64,000 bases of DNA, taken from Candidatus Poribacteria bacterium (GTDB taxonomy: Bacteria; Poribacteria; WGA-4E; WGA-3G). Position 1 is the stretch's first letter. Each line of letters starts with the position of its first letter. The notes under the pieces are model-generated. The model worked only from the letters and a program-made list of their open reading frames with translations. It made no database searches and was not told where the DNA came from. Below, piece after piece: positions 36,155 to 44,401 of the stretch. The stretch spans positions 60,797 through 124,796 of the forward strand of contig JAJDTJ010000104.1 of assembly GCA_022827225.1 (NCBI GenBank), read 5' to 3'. The translations under genes and the position numbers were made by a program.

Positions 36155-36301
36155 TTCGGGCCACTCCCTAAAACAAGATTGCGGTATAATACCTACTTTG
36201 AAAGGAGTCTCCGAAACGCCCTCACTCGGCTTTAGGATATTTGACACCTGTCGAATTTAATCACGAAACCTTGTCTTAACTTTGCGAAATTGTGGCCTAA
36301 A
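36155..36301 (-). repeat. Divergent inverted copy of the 102-bp MITE-like repeat
   Basis: On the minus strand this stretch begins GCCACAATTTCGCAAAG and ends in a diverged GTGGCCCGAA-like terminus, then GGTGGCAGTAC. It corresponds to 37988-38089 in opposite orientation but carries about 45 extra bases. Its outer part (36270-36311) is 40/42 identical to 37978-38019, making a long inverted repeat around the gene 36323-37948. The gap 36042-36322 holds nothing else but a TATAAT near 36190. Confidence 0.65.
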
Positions 36302-36322
36302 TAAGCGTATGCACCACAACTA

Positions 36323-37948
36323 TTACGAAGGGAAAAATGTATCGCGAACAAGTAGATCGATCTCCTGCAATTTTAGTCCCCAATTACCGATTGTGAAAAT
36401 ACGTCCATCAACTTTATTATAGTGCTCTCCTTCCTTAGGCAGATACTTTCGGCCTTTTAGGTATTCCATCGTAGTTTGAATGCTCTCTGCCTTTCTCAAC
36501 TTTGCTATGAGATGATCTGATCGGATGACAGGAACTTGGGGAGATTGAACATCCGCATACCCTATCCAATTCTGTGAAACAACGATTCCTCCAAGTTGAT
36601 AACTAGAATCAATGTTAAGCTTTCCAAATAGAGGCTCGTAGTTCTCTGCAAAAGCCGCTTTAAATTTAAGTACCTGAGAAATACCTTTCTTAATCTCTTC
36701 AGATTTTTCAATACGTTCACGCGCTGTTGTTGGTGCAATAAACCATTTGAACTCTAACAGTAAACATACCTTTTCAGAATCACTTACAATAGCGAGGTCA
36801 ACATCTGGTAAGTCCGCTACACGTCCGCAGATAAAACGAAAACCTTTATTAGATAAATCAGTAATAAAACGTTGCCTCATAATGTCTTCTTTTTCATCAA
36901 CTAATTTGGCATAAATTTCTCTCTCAGATGGGAGTTTGTTTAGAAGGGCAGTCAGGTTCCGCTCCGCTGCGGAACAAATCCACAGATTTGGCACAATTGC
37001 ATAGTACTTCGGATTCAGCCTAATTAAAGGCTGCAAAGCAGGATCGGGATGCTTGATGCCTCTATTTCCGTAGGTCAAGTCATCAAGAATGCTCTGGACT
37101 TTTGCCTTTGATACTCCGGAATATCTAACAACACGTCTTAGCAGTTCCTCACAAGTGGGTAGGTAAATGCCATCAATATGCCCCATAGCACCACACCCTT
37201 GAGCCGCAGCCATATTTCGTGCTTTCCAGTGAATATGTGCTATGGCACAAATTGCCTCAAAAACTTCCCGAAAATCTTTCAACGAGTAACGACTAAACTG
37301 CCATTCACTAGGCAATAAAAACATTCTGTCAAATGCGGGTTTCAAACGACTTATCATGTTAGCAACCATTGTTGGGTTCAATTTATAGTGAAACCTGTCA
37401 CCTTGTATTCTTAGAGAACGTTGGATTTTATTAATTAGGGAGATATTAGGATTCATTTCAGATAGCACTTCTTCCAATCCATGGGAATCAATCAAGATGT
37501 TGTACGCTTCGTACTCCATACTTGTGAGAAAACCTGCCGTTGGTTGAATAGTGGATTCTTTAACTTCCAATTTAATCCGGTTACGGCTGTAAGATGTGTA
37601 TGCGAAAACAAACGATTCATATTTCTCGCCTAATTGAAATAAATCTTTAGATGCTTCGTAAAGGCTGTCATCAAAAGCCAAGGGGACTTGCCCCCCGCCT
37701 TCACAATCAGCGAAGATCCATCCTATAGAATGCGCAAGTTCACAAGAGAACTCACTAGCTAGCACATGGAGTTCTTGTATTCCATCAACCCGGCTAGTCT
37801 TTACTAGCATACAATCCTCAGCAAACGCCAATAAATGCCATGCAGCAGGCGCAAATGGAAGCTCTAGTAACGGGTTAGATTTGTAATAGTTGTCTATTTC
37901 TTCCTCAATTTTCCGTAATTTACATGACTCATTGTCAGTGGTTTCCAT
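36323..37948 (-). CDS. Hypothetical protein with C-terminal PD-(D/E)XK-like nuclease domain
   Basis: 541 residues, no membrane helix. The first 330 residues are mostly helical with no recognised motif. From about 370, DLPDVDLAIVSDSEKVCLLLEFKWF shows the D...E-x-K core of a PD-(D/E)XK nuclease, followed by a helix with ERIEKSEEIKKGISQ. It sits between hsdS and a large ATPase inside the defence island and is bracketed by 42-base inverted repeats only about 10 and 30 bases outside the coding region. A stand-alone restriction or abortive-infection role is plausible but unproven. AAGGAAA precedes the ATG. Confidence 0.65.
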   Translation of the reverse strand: METTDNESCKLRKIEEEIDNYYKSNPLLELPFAPAAWHLLAFAEDCMLVKTSRVDGIQELHVLASEFSCELAHSIGWIFADCEGGGQVPLAFDDSLYEASKDLFQLGEKYESFVFAYTSYSRNRIKLEVKESTIQPTAGFLTSMEYEAYNILIDSHGLEEVLSEMNPNISLINKIQRSLRIQGDRFHYKLNPTMVANMISRLKPAFDRMFLLPSEWQFSRYSLKDFREVFEAICAIAHIHWKARNMAAAQGCGAMGHIDGIYLPTCEELLRRVVRYSGVSKAKVQSILDDLTYGNRGIKHPDPALQPLIRLNPKYYAIVPNLWICSAAERNLTALLNKLPSEREIYAKLVDEKEDIMRQRFITDLSNKGFRFICGRVADLPDVDLAIVSDSEKVCLLLEFKWFIAPTTARERIEKSEEIKKGISQVLKFKAAFAENYEPLFGKLNIDSSYQLGGIVVSQNWIGYADVQSPQVPVIRSDHLIAKLRKAESIQTTMEYLKGRKYLPKEGEHYNKVDGRIFTIGNWGLKLQEIDLLVRDTFFPS

Positions 37949-37987
37949 AATGAGATTTTCCTTTTTTGAGTGTAGTACATACGCTTA

Positions 37988-38089
37988 TTTAGACCACAAT
38001 TTCGCAAAGTTAAGATAAGTATTTTCGCTTAAATCGTGTTCAATGAGACTGCTATTGTATCACACACCTGGTTTAGAGGATGGTCTAAA
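37988..38089 (+). repeat. 102-bp MITE-like element, copy 2
   Basis: Begins TTTAGACCACAA and ends ATGGTCTAAA, giving terminal inverted repeats of about 9 bases. By eye about 90 of 102 bases match 43931-44032 in the same orientation, and both are followed by the same CGATGGCAGTACAG. No coding capacity. Confidence 0.75.
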
Positions 38090-38139
38090 TTTACGATGGC
38101 AGTACAGTAACTCGTTCCGTACAGTGTGTCGGAAGCCAG

Positions 38140-41100
38140 TTATGTGACAAGGGGCTTATTTGTTCGCTTCAGATGTTCGGCGAGTTCTTCGAGTCGGAAT
38201 CCATCCTTTTCCCACACGGATTTCTTGACAAGAATCCCCGCTTTAGTCTTCTCAACATCTAATGTGACATCAGAGTTTTTATTGCCGGTAATGTCCGCCC
38301 GCTTTTTCTCCAACTCCTTAAGATCATCGCACAATGAGGCTACTTTATCACCGATATTCGCTACAAACCGCATCTTCTCCCTAACGGTCTCTGTATCGGT
38401 TTTGGTGCCGTCAGGTATTGGAACAACGCAAAGCAGAAAATTCTCCGCTTCGTCCCGGGCTTTTTGGGCCTGTAAAGAACTCATTTTGACCTTTTGGGAA
38501 TCGCTTTCGTTTCGTGTGGATTTCACTTCAATCCACAATTTTCCCCTCCCCTGAGTGACCTCTAACTCTATAATCTCTATGTCTGCTCCTTCAATGTTCG
38601 CTCCTTCGCGGACTGACTTCACTTTGAATTTTTTATCTCGGAACGCTTCTTCTAAGATTTGCTTCACACTTTCTTCCACCTGTTTTCCTACTTCGCGGTT
38701 TTCATCAATAGTACGCCTTTTAGCCTCATTCTCTTCAAAATCCTTTAGGACAGATTTATCCCCCGTCTTTATGCGCTGTACAACTTGATGTGCCAGATCA
38801 AATCTATCTTTAGGCATACGATATACCTCTGAGGCAAGGTTAACCGCCGCATCACGCTTTACAGGGTCCTTGGCCATAATTGCTAAATCCAAGTCTGAAC
38901 GAGGCACGCCAATTGCATCCAGTAGCCTATTAATGTCCGGGTTTTGGCTAAGATCGCTAATTGCTAATTTATTTTCGCGAAGCAGGTTCGCTAGCGATGT
39001 AGCGGACGGGGAAACCCGTCGAATCCATTGGCGATCTCGAACAGGTTTCAGCCAAGCAGCTGTATAGCATTCATGTGTAACAACCTCGCCATCGACGTTC
39101 GTGCCGGACTCAAACTCCAATCTTTCCTTTTTGAAACCTTGAATATCTTTTTTGATAAGCCACTGAGTGAGAAATCGCCAGAATTTGATGGCATGTTCCG
39201 GTTTATCACGTAACGGCTCCATAATGTCACTCAGTTCTATAACATTTGTTACGACGATACAATTAACTGTTTTATGCTCACCATCTTCCTGTTGATTCAG
39301 TTTATCATCATCTCTTGGGCAAAGATCTTTGAAGTTTACTTTTTTGGCATCCTCGTAAGTTATTATATCCTCATCCTTACCAGTTCTAATAATATTTTCC
39401 TCATTGAGTTTCCGCCAGTCGTTCGAGTCCAGCAGGCCTTCAAAGTATTTGGAAGCGAGTATACGACTTTGAGGGAAAATATCGGAGAACTCTTGAAGGT
39501 CTTTCTGCCAAGCAGAAACTGGCGCAAACGGTGGTATACTGTTAAGAGAGGCATTTCGCAGAGAATGGTGGGATTCCCCATCGTCTGTGAATACCGGAAT
39601 ATCTTGTAAATATTCCCAGTATTCCTTTCGATCTTGACGGACAATCCACGCAAAGAGGCGTGCCGTTGCGTTCTTAAAATTGTCCTCTGAATCCATTTTA
39701 GGACGAGGTTTCTTGAGTTGTTTAATGAGTTCATCAACAACCTGCTTGTTAGCCCAATCCCCGTCACCTCTCTCATCTTCTAATGAATGTAACGCGTCAG
39801 AACGAAGTTTCTTGTGGATTTCTCCTTCAAGCAACTTGTCAATGTTTTTGAGTTCTTTGTCTATATTTTTATCTGGATGTAAGTCGTTGAGTTGACAGAA
39901 TTCATCATCTTGATTCGGGAAAATAGAAAGGTTACGAATTTTTTCATCAAAGAGCTCATTATTCTTGAGAAATCCATAGAGTTGATCTAACCATTCGATT
40001 GCAGAAACATCTTCTTGAAGCAATTTTTGAAGATCGCTCAGACAAGCACAATCTCCAAGATTGTCTGCCAGCGCGCGAGCATCCATGACTTCAGGAAAAA
40101 CATCAGAAAAGCCTTTTTCATGTACTTTCGCCCAACTTTTGAATGCTTTGCACCAACCTTTTGATTCGTCTCGCCTCGGTAACTTCTCACGGTATTCCTT
40201 GCGATCCTTCAATAGATCCCAAAGTTGTTCTACACTCTCGTTATTTTTTGCCACCGGTATCGTAGCTACTTCGGTTTCTATAGGTTTGCCAGACAAAGTG
40301 AGAACCACAGGTGTTTTTCGGATTTTTTCAATGAGTCCTCCTTTAATCTGATCTCTAAGCCATGATTGCTCAACATCATCAACAAGTTTTTCGGTGGAGG
40401 GAATTTTTGTCCATCGATGTAGATGATTCCATCCTTTAGATGCAGCATATTTGATTAAACCGACAAGCAAATCGCATGCTTCCTTTATGACCGCCTGATT
40501 GTTTTTATTTGTATCACTGTCAGTATTTGTATCGCTGTCAGATGAAGATCCTTTTCCAAGGCGTACACCATCTCGGTTTTCATTCGGCTTAAAAATTTCC
40601 CGATTGCCATTGATGACAGCTGGAAAACTAAAGGATTCAGTGCCTATCAACGGAACATCCACAAATAAGCGCGGAGTCTCTCTTATGGTGCAACACTCAG
40701 GATGGGCATCAACTAATTGCAGCTCGACGGCGACGGAAGCTTTTTGTCCTTCCGCCAAAAAGTATTTCAGTTCCGTCTGATTTTCATTTATGCAGTGTAT
40801 CACATTGATTTCCTGGGGTTTGGAAACATCAGATGATGGGTGTAGGGCTTCAAATGACTGAATTTTGTGAGGTTCCTGGATGTCAATGCGATGGAATACC
40901 TTATTGAAAACAACCACGAACGGAGCACATTGCGTTAGCATTCTGATGCCTTGTTTTACTGCGGATTTCGCTCGGTCCTCAGTAATAGGGTATTTAAAGC
41001 GAGTCGTAAAATCTTGGGGCAATGGGACTTGAAGTGATGAGACAAGTTTGAAATTATTCCACGCATCGGTCATTAATCCTGCAAGAGTTTCCTCTGATTC

Positions 41101-41520
41101 AGGTCTACGCGTGAGACGAAAATCAAACCACTTACCATTCTCAAATCGACCTGAAACATCTATATGCCACGACAATATGTGTGTTGCCAAAAATCCGCTT
41201 CCAAACCGTCCAATTGCTTCTTCATCCTCAACTTTCGTTGAACCATGAAAAATGAGGTGGTATATATGATCCTTCGTGAAACGACTACCATTGTGCAAAA
41301 AAACGAGTTCTTTAGAATTGTCTCTAATCTCAGCAATAAGTCCTTTACCAGATGCTATTGAAGCATCGTGTGCGTTCTGCAATAGTTCCCAAACCCAACG
41401 TTTTTGGTTTTGTGGATCATCTTCCAACACACCAAGATGCTTGTTTACCGCCTGCGCTATAGTTATAGCGTTTTTCTTTTTTATAAACTCATCTTTATCA
41501 GTTTGCCATTGGGATGTCAT
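38140..41520 (-). CDS. Sacsin/HSP90-like ATPase with DUF3883-like nuclease tail
   Basis: 1126 residues from ATG 41520 with GAGGAAA upstream; the longer ORF to 41676 reads into an integrase relic. The N-terminus has the GHKL ATP site: ELLQNAHDA (about 45-53) and RFGSGFLATHIL (about 104-115), as in sacsin-type proteins. A long helical middle follows. Near the C-terminus, GADIEIIELEVTQGRGK then LWIEVKSTRNE is the D...E-x-K core of DUF3883-type endonucleases. Large GHKL-plus-nuclease proteins are common in bacterial defence islands, where the ATPase senses and the nuclease acts. The specific system is not recognised. Confidence 0.8.
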   Translation of the reverse strand: MTSQWQTDKDEFIKKKNAITIAQAVNKHLGVLEDDPQNQKRWVWELLQNAHDASIASGKGLIAEIRDNSKELVFLHNGSRFTKDHIYHLIFHGSTKVEDEEAIGRFGSGFLATHILSWHIDVSGRFENGKWFDFRLTRRPESEETLAGLMTDAWNNFKLVSSLQVPLPQDFTTRFKYPITEDRAKSAVKQGIRMLTQCAPFVVVFNKVFHRIDIQEPHKIQSFEALHPSSDVSKPQEINVIHCINENQTELKYFLAEGQKASVAVELQLVDAHPECCTIRETPRLFVDVPLIGTESFSFPAVINGNREIFKPNENRDGVRLGKGSSSDSDTNTDSDTNKNNQAVIKEACDLLVGLIKYAASKGWNHLHRWTKIPSTEKLVDDVEQSWLRDQIKGGLIEKIRKTPVVLTLSGKPIETEVATIPVAKNNESVEQLWDLLKDRKEYREKLPRRDESKGWCKAFKSWAKVHEKGFSDVFPEVMDARALADNLGDCACLSDLQKLLQEDVSAIEWLDQLYGFLKNNELFDEKIRNLSIFPNQDDEFCQLNDLHPDKNIDKELKNIDKLLEGEIHKKLRSDALHSLEDERGDGDWANKQVVDELIKQLKKPRPKMDSEDNFKNATARLFAWIVRQDRKEYWEYLQDIPVFTDDGESHHSLRNASLNSIPPFAPVSAWQKDLQEFSDIFPQSRILASKYFEGLLDSNDWRKLNEENIIRTGKDEDIITYEDAKKVNFKDLCPRDDDKLNQQEDGEHKTVNCIVVTNVIELSDIMEPLRDKPEHAIKFWRFLTQWLIKKDIQGFKKERLEFESGTNVDGEVVTHECYTAAWLKPVRDRQWIRRVSPSATSLANLLRENKLAISDLSQNPDINRLLDAIGVPRSDLDLAIMAKDPVKRDAAVNLASEVYRMPKDRFDLAHQVVQRIKTGDKSVLKDFEENEAKRRTIDENREVGKQVEESVKQILEEAFRDKKFKVKSVREGANIEGADIEIIELEVTQGRGKLWIEVKSTRNESDSQKVKMSSLQAQKARDEAENFLLCVVPIPDGTKTDTETVREKMRFVANIGDKVASLCDDLKELEKKRADITGNKNSDVTLDVEKTKAGILVKKSVWEKDGFRLEELAEHLKRTNKPLVT

Positions 41521-41624
41521 AAGATTTCCTCTTTGTAAAAAAACATGGAGAATAGATGTCGTTACTCTGCTCATAGACGCGCTGCGCAAACGATTTTCAT
41601 AGTGAATGTGCGCAGGTTTCCCGT

Positions 41625-41858
41625 TCAAGCTGGCAGCCATAAACGCATCTTTGAGATATCGTATGCGGTTTGCCAATTCAGCGCGACGTTCCCCTTCTGA
41701 TTCCGCGACAGAAATAGCAGACGGTTAGTGTCTACATCCGGGTATTGCCCGCGGTGCCAATCCACCAGTTCAACGATCGCGTTCCTGCCGTCAATGTTGA
41801 CAGGTCCGGCCCGGCTGATCTCCTTGCCTTTGACGATAGATTTGTCAAAGATCAGATC
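41625..41858 (-). pseudogene. Relic of a tyrosine recombinase (integrase)
   Basis: Untracked frame on the minus strand: DLIFDKSIVKGKEISRAG, then VNIDGRNAIVELVDWH, RLLFLSRNQKG and ALNWQTAYDISK before a stop at 41625. The order, a basic strand pair, an I-P-like segment, and L-F-x-S-R then Q-A-Y-x-I-x-K, fits the core of phage-type integrases, without the catalytic C-terminal H-x-x-R and Tyr. It fills the 324-base gap between the ATPase and the membrane protein and runs into the end of the latter in another frame. Confidence 0.45.
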
Positions 41859-42309
41859 CGTTATAGGTCAGGAAGATACCAATTAGCAATAACACCACAA
41901 AACAAATACCAAAGATAATAGGGACAGAGGTTTCAACGGCAGTCAGTTTCCGGTAACTCTTGGAATCTTTTCCTTCGCCAAGCAATTTCCACTCGTGTTT
42001 GAAAAATGGGTAAGCGAGTTTTTCCTCTAATGCAAGTAATACTTGAAACTTCCCTGAGTTGAGCTGGCAGTAAGAACGGATGATAATAGACCATGCCAAG
42101 GCTAAAAGCATACCGAATGCTCCGAAACCTATCATAAGCCATCCGAGCGGTACTCCGTTTTTACGCTGTAGGAAAGTGGAAAAAAGCACGGCTAAACCGG
42201 ACAAAACCAGTATGTAGAAACGGTTTGCGGTAGCTCGCTGTTTGCTTATACTATCGGCAAGTTCAGCGTGAAGTTTGTAAATTTCTAACAGTTCCTGCTT
42301 TTCGTCCAT
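41845..42309 (-). CDS. RipA-like small membrane protein of the TIR module
   Basis: 154 residues. A helical N-terminus (LLEIYKLHAELADSISKQRA) leads to two membrane helices (about 32-50 and 56-75). The cytoplasmic segment RSYCQLNSGKFQVLLALEEKL and KHEWKLLGEGKD comes next, and a third helix near the end. This resembles a family annotated as RipA-like octameric membrane proteins, and is similar in plan to SLATT effectors, both found beside sensor or TIR proteins. It would be a membrane-disrupting or pore-type effector. The last residues (FLTYNGSDL) may come from the integrase relic rather than the original C-terminus. Confidence 0.65.
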   Translation of the reverse strand: MDEKQELLEIYKLHAELADSISKQRATANRFYILVLSGLAVLFSTFLQRKNGVPLGWLMIGFGAFGMLLALAWSIIIRSYCQLNSGKFQVLLALEEKLAYPFFKHEWKLLGEGKDSKSYRKLTAVETSVPIIFGICFVVLLLIGIFLTYNGSDL

Positions 42310-42370
42310 GTTTACGCTAACTCCCAAATGACAGAGACAACACAACACTATTTCAGATGTCTTGTTCCGC

Positions 42371-42757
42371 TTATGCCAGTCCTAAGAGTTCATCTATCTT
42401 CGCATCTATTTTATCCCATTTCCACGGTATGATCTCACCTGCTCCATTTAGACCACCGTAATTCTGCTTCTGTGGTTGAATCTGAAATATTTTTTTATCC
42501 AGTCGTTTTGCTATTTTCCTCTCTTCTTCAACACCGGTCGAGCTATGCGTATCTTGACCCACAACAATTATTACGAGGTCGCACTGATCAATCCGTTTTT
42601 CAGCTTCCTCCTTCCAGTCGGTTGGAGGGTGGACTTTGTCCAGCGAGTAATCGTAAATAGTATGGTCAGATTCCTTTTTTGCTTGTGCAAAGAAACTGCC
42701 ATAAAGTTCTTTATCTTTGTCATACTCATAGCTGAAGAATACACCAACTTTTGCCAT
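42371..42757 (-). CDS. TIR-like (MTH538/DUF1863-type) domain protein
   Basis: 128 residues from ATG 42757 with AAGGAG. KVGVFFSYEYDKDKELYGSF is the first strand and box of a TIR-like domain. WKEEAEKRIDQCDLVIIVVG is the central helix and strand, and GVEEERKIAKRLDKKIFQIQ carries a candidate catalytic glutamate. The MTH538 TIR-like family includes the ThsB sensors of Thoeris, which make a cyclic ADP-ribose signal. It is a single-domain protein, encoded between an unknown protein and a membrane protein, so it could supply a signal for the membrane effector. NADase activity is inferred. Confidence 0.75.
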   Translation of the reverse strand: MAKVGVFFSYEYDKDKELYGSFFAQAKKESDHTIYDYSLDKVHPPTDWKEEAEKRIDQCDLVIIVVGQDTHSSTGVEEERKIAKRLDKKIFQIQPQKQNYGGLNGAGEIIPWKWDKIDAKIDELLGLA

Positions 42758-42777
42758 ATTGTTATATCTCCTTACGG

Positions 42778-43293
42778 TCATGGCAGTTTTCGCATGAACG
42801 ATTTTCTGCCATACTCAAAACTTGTCTTAACTTTGCTAATTTTTCGTTCAATGCGTTCCGAGTCAAACTTCCATTTTAGCGTGGCATGCGTCCGAGTCTC
42901 ATCCACTGGTTCTATGGAGGCGATAATCTCTCCACCACAATAGATTTCCTGACGAACCTCGTCCGAAATCCATCCTATTCTCCACTCGCTATTCATCCTC
43001 CTAAGACACTCAATCATAATACCCATCTCTTTGTGGGGACACAAAGCCCTCACGTTAAGACAGTTATCAATAATTTTCGATGCGTCGTCTGCGCGTGTGT
43101 ATAGGATTCGGACCATTCTTGTATTCAGTTTCTCAGTGGTCACAGCAAGAGCATCAGCGGTTTTTTTCTCAAAATTTTCATATAAATCTATCCGCGCCAT
43201 GAAGATTCTCACGCTGCCATGAGTCATTTCAACGTATTCCTTGTCTATATTCCACTGAACACACTTATTTTGTCTTCTGATGTGTCGATTCAT
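42778..43293 (-). CDS. Unknown protein upstream of the TIR-like gene
   Basis: About 171 residues from ATG 43293 with GGAGG eight bases upstream. The sequence alternates basic helices and beta segments (GSVRIFMARIDLYENF, RMVRILYTRADD, HATLKWKFD) and ends in a basic tail. There is no signal peptide or membrane helix. It ends 21 bases before the TIR-like gene and shares its strand, so it is probably part of the same operon. No family is recognised; it could be the sensor or a regulator of the module. Confidence 0.55.
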   Translation of the reverse strand: MNRHIRRQNKCVQWNIDKEYVEMTHGSVRIFMARIDLYENFEKKTADALAVTTEKLNTRMVRILYTRADDASKIIDNCLNVRALCPHKEMGIMIECLRRMNSEWRIGWISDEVRQEIYCGGEIIASIEPVDETRTHATLKWKFDSERIERKISKVKTSFEYGRKSFMRKLP

Positions 43294-43401
43294 TCTTTTG
43301 CCTCCAGATGCCTGCTTTCGACAGACGCTTTCAGTAAAACGTATGATTCGGTTATTAAATTTATAGGTTGGAGGGGACCGAAGTCCCCTCATAATTGGGT
43401 A

Positions 43402-43629
43402 TTAGTGAAAACTAACTTGAAGTGCAAATAAAGAATCAGGGGCGGTTCGATAATGTGGACGAACATACGTACCATCTTTGCGATAATAACCTCTAACTCT
43501 TACACGACGATCCTCAACTCCCACGCCACTGAAAGCAAACAGCCAAAATAAAATAGTTAGCATGAAAGCAAGCAACCTTAGGATGAAATCAAGCAACCGA
43601 AGTAAAAAAGTTAGTATTTTGTAAAACAT
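43402..43629 (-). CDS. Small membrane protein with GYYRKDGTYVRPHYRTAPDS tail
   Basis: 75 residues from ATG 43629 with AGGAGG. A long amphipathic/hydrophobic N-terminal helix with repeated L-L-x-x-L units (about 5-36) is followed by a short basic domain. The motif G-Y-x-R-K-D-G-T-Y-V-x-P-H-x-R is widespread in small secreted or membrane bacterial proteins. It lies 108 bases upstream of the unknown gene and may be the first gene of the TIR module transcript. Function unknown. Confidence 0.6.
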   Translation of the reverse strand: MFYKILTFLLRLLDFILRLLAFMLTILFWLFAFSGVGVEDRRVRVRGYYRKDGTYVRPHYRTAPDSLFALQVSFH

Positions 43630-43708
43630 GTTTCCTCCTATTAAAAAAAGGTAGCAGACACAGCGCATCCACTGCCTTCAAAGCCGGGTGTTCACGTAGT
43701 TCCATCCA

Positions 43709-43784
43709 ACGTAGTTCCCGATGCGACTCGGTTACGGTAGAGACCGCCCCATGCGAGGCGGATCGCATTCTCTACCAACTACGT
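43709..43784. other. 76-nt multi-stem palindromic structure
   Basis: Outer stem ACGTAGTT/AACTACGT (8 bp). Inside it are CCGA/TCGG, then GGTAGAG/CTCTACC (7 bp) enclosing CCGCC/GGCGG. It lies in the 424-base gap 43630-44053. It could be an RNA structure or a transposition hairpin. It does not fit a tRNA cloverleaf. Confidence 0.55.
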
Positions 43785-43837
43785 TCTTAATAGTGTAGCA
43801 GAAAAACAATCCTAAAATCAATGGAAAAACAGAAGGC

Positions 43838-43853
43838 TTCGCAAATTTGCGAA
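43838..43853. promoter_or_regulatory. 16-bp perfect palindrome, possible operator
   Basis: TTCGCAAATTTGCGAA, about 200 bases upstream of the small membrane protein gene and 200 bases from the HTH regulator gene at 44054. Its half-site TTCGCAAA also occurs at the ends of the MITE-like repeats. Binding by the nearby HTH protein is a guess. Confidence 0.3.
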
Positions 43854-43930
43854 AGGTTCTCAGAAGTCGCAGCCATTTCAATAGGAGGGTTCACCTTCCA
43901 TGTTCACCACTTTTTGAAGTGCCAACGTTA

Positions 43931-44032
43931 TTTAGACCACAAATCAGCAAAGTTAAGACAAGTATTTTCGCTTAAATCCTGCTCAATGAGACTGCTATTG
44001 TAGCACACTCTTGGTTTAGAAAGTGGTCTAAA
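43931..44032 (+). repeat. 102-bp MITE-like element, copy 3
   Basis: Begins TTTAGACCACAA and ends GTGGTCTAAA (10-base terminal inverted repeats). It is a direct repeat of 37988-38089 and marks the right boundary of the ATPase/TIR block; the next gene is the HTH antitoxin-like protein. Confidence 0.75.
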
Positions 44033-44053
44033 TTTCCGATGGCAGTACAGCAG

Positions 44054-44383
44054 CTAAGTTGTAACAAGGTGCAAGTGTCCACCTTTTTCGTCCGAAGGTG
44101 TAATACGAATTTCAATATTACGGTTCAATCGCTTTAGGAGTATAATCAGTTGTGGTACGGTAAAAAGATGAAAATCCCCATCTTGGATTCGGGACACATC
44201 ATTCGGATCAATTCCAAAGTGCGTCTCTGCTTTCGTTGAGGTGAGTTTTAGTTCTTCAAAGAGCCTATAGACGTGATAGGCAAGATATGACCGTAACTGT
44301 TCGTATTCAGCCTCTTCCTCGGAGAAACCGATATCCAGAAATACATTTCCAGAACTCTCCTCAATTTTGATTTCTTCACTCAT
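44054..44383 (-). CDS. XRE-family HTH protein (HigA-like) behind hsdM
   Basis: 109 residues. EELKLTSTKAETHFGIDPNDVSRIQDG is the helix-turn-helix (key residues given in part), followed by PQLIILLKRLNRNIEIRITPS, typical of HTH_37/HigA-type regulators. GGAGG precedes the ATG, 18 bases after the hsdM stop. No HigB-type toxin is next to it, so it may serve as a controller of the restriction genes or be an orphan antitoxin. A decayed copy of its C-terminus is present at 48388-48470. Confidence 0.78.
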   Translation of the reverse strand: MSEEIKIEESSGNVFLDIGFSEEEAEYEQLRSYLAYHVYRLFEELKLTSTKAETHFGIDPNDVSRIQDGDFHLFTVPQLIILLKRLNRNIEIRITPSDEKGGHLHLVTT

Positions 44384-44401
44384 TTTTTGCCTCCATCAAC
44401 A

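Noticed and set aside
37988..38089. Attachment sites (attL/attR) of an integrative element
   Set aside because: The repeats are too diverged and have their own terminal inverted repeats, which fits MITEs better; the only integrase trace is a relic. Kept as MITE-like.
42778..43293. HEPN or cyclase component of the TIR module
   Set aside because: No R-x-4-6-H motif or cyclase acidic pattern is visible, so it is left as unknown.
43709..43784. tRNA gene
   Set aside because: Length and an 8-bp outer stem suggest one, but the inner stems nest (GGTAGAG with CTCTACC around CCGCC/GGCGG) instead of forming a cloverleaf, and no T-loop is present.
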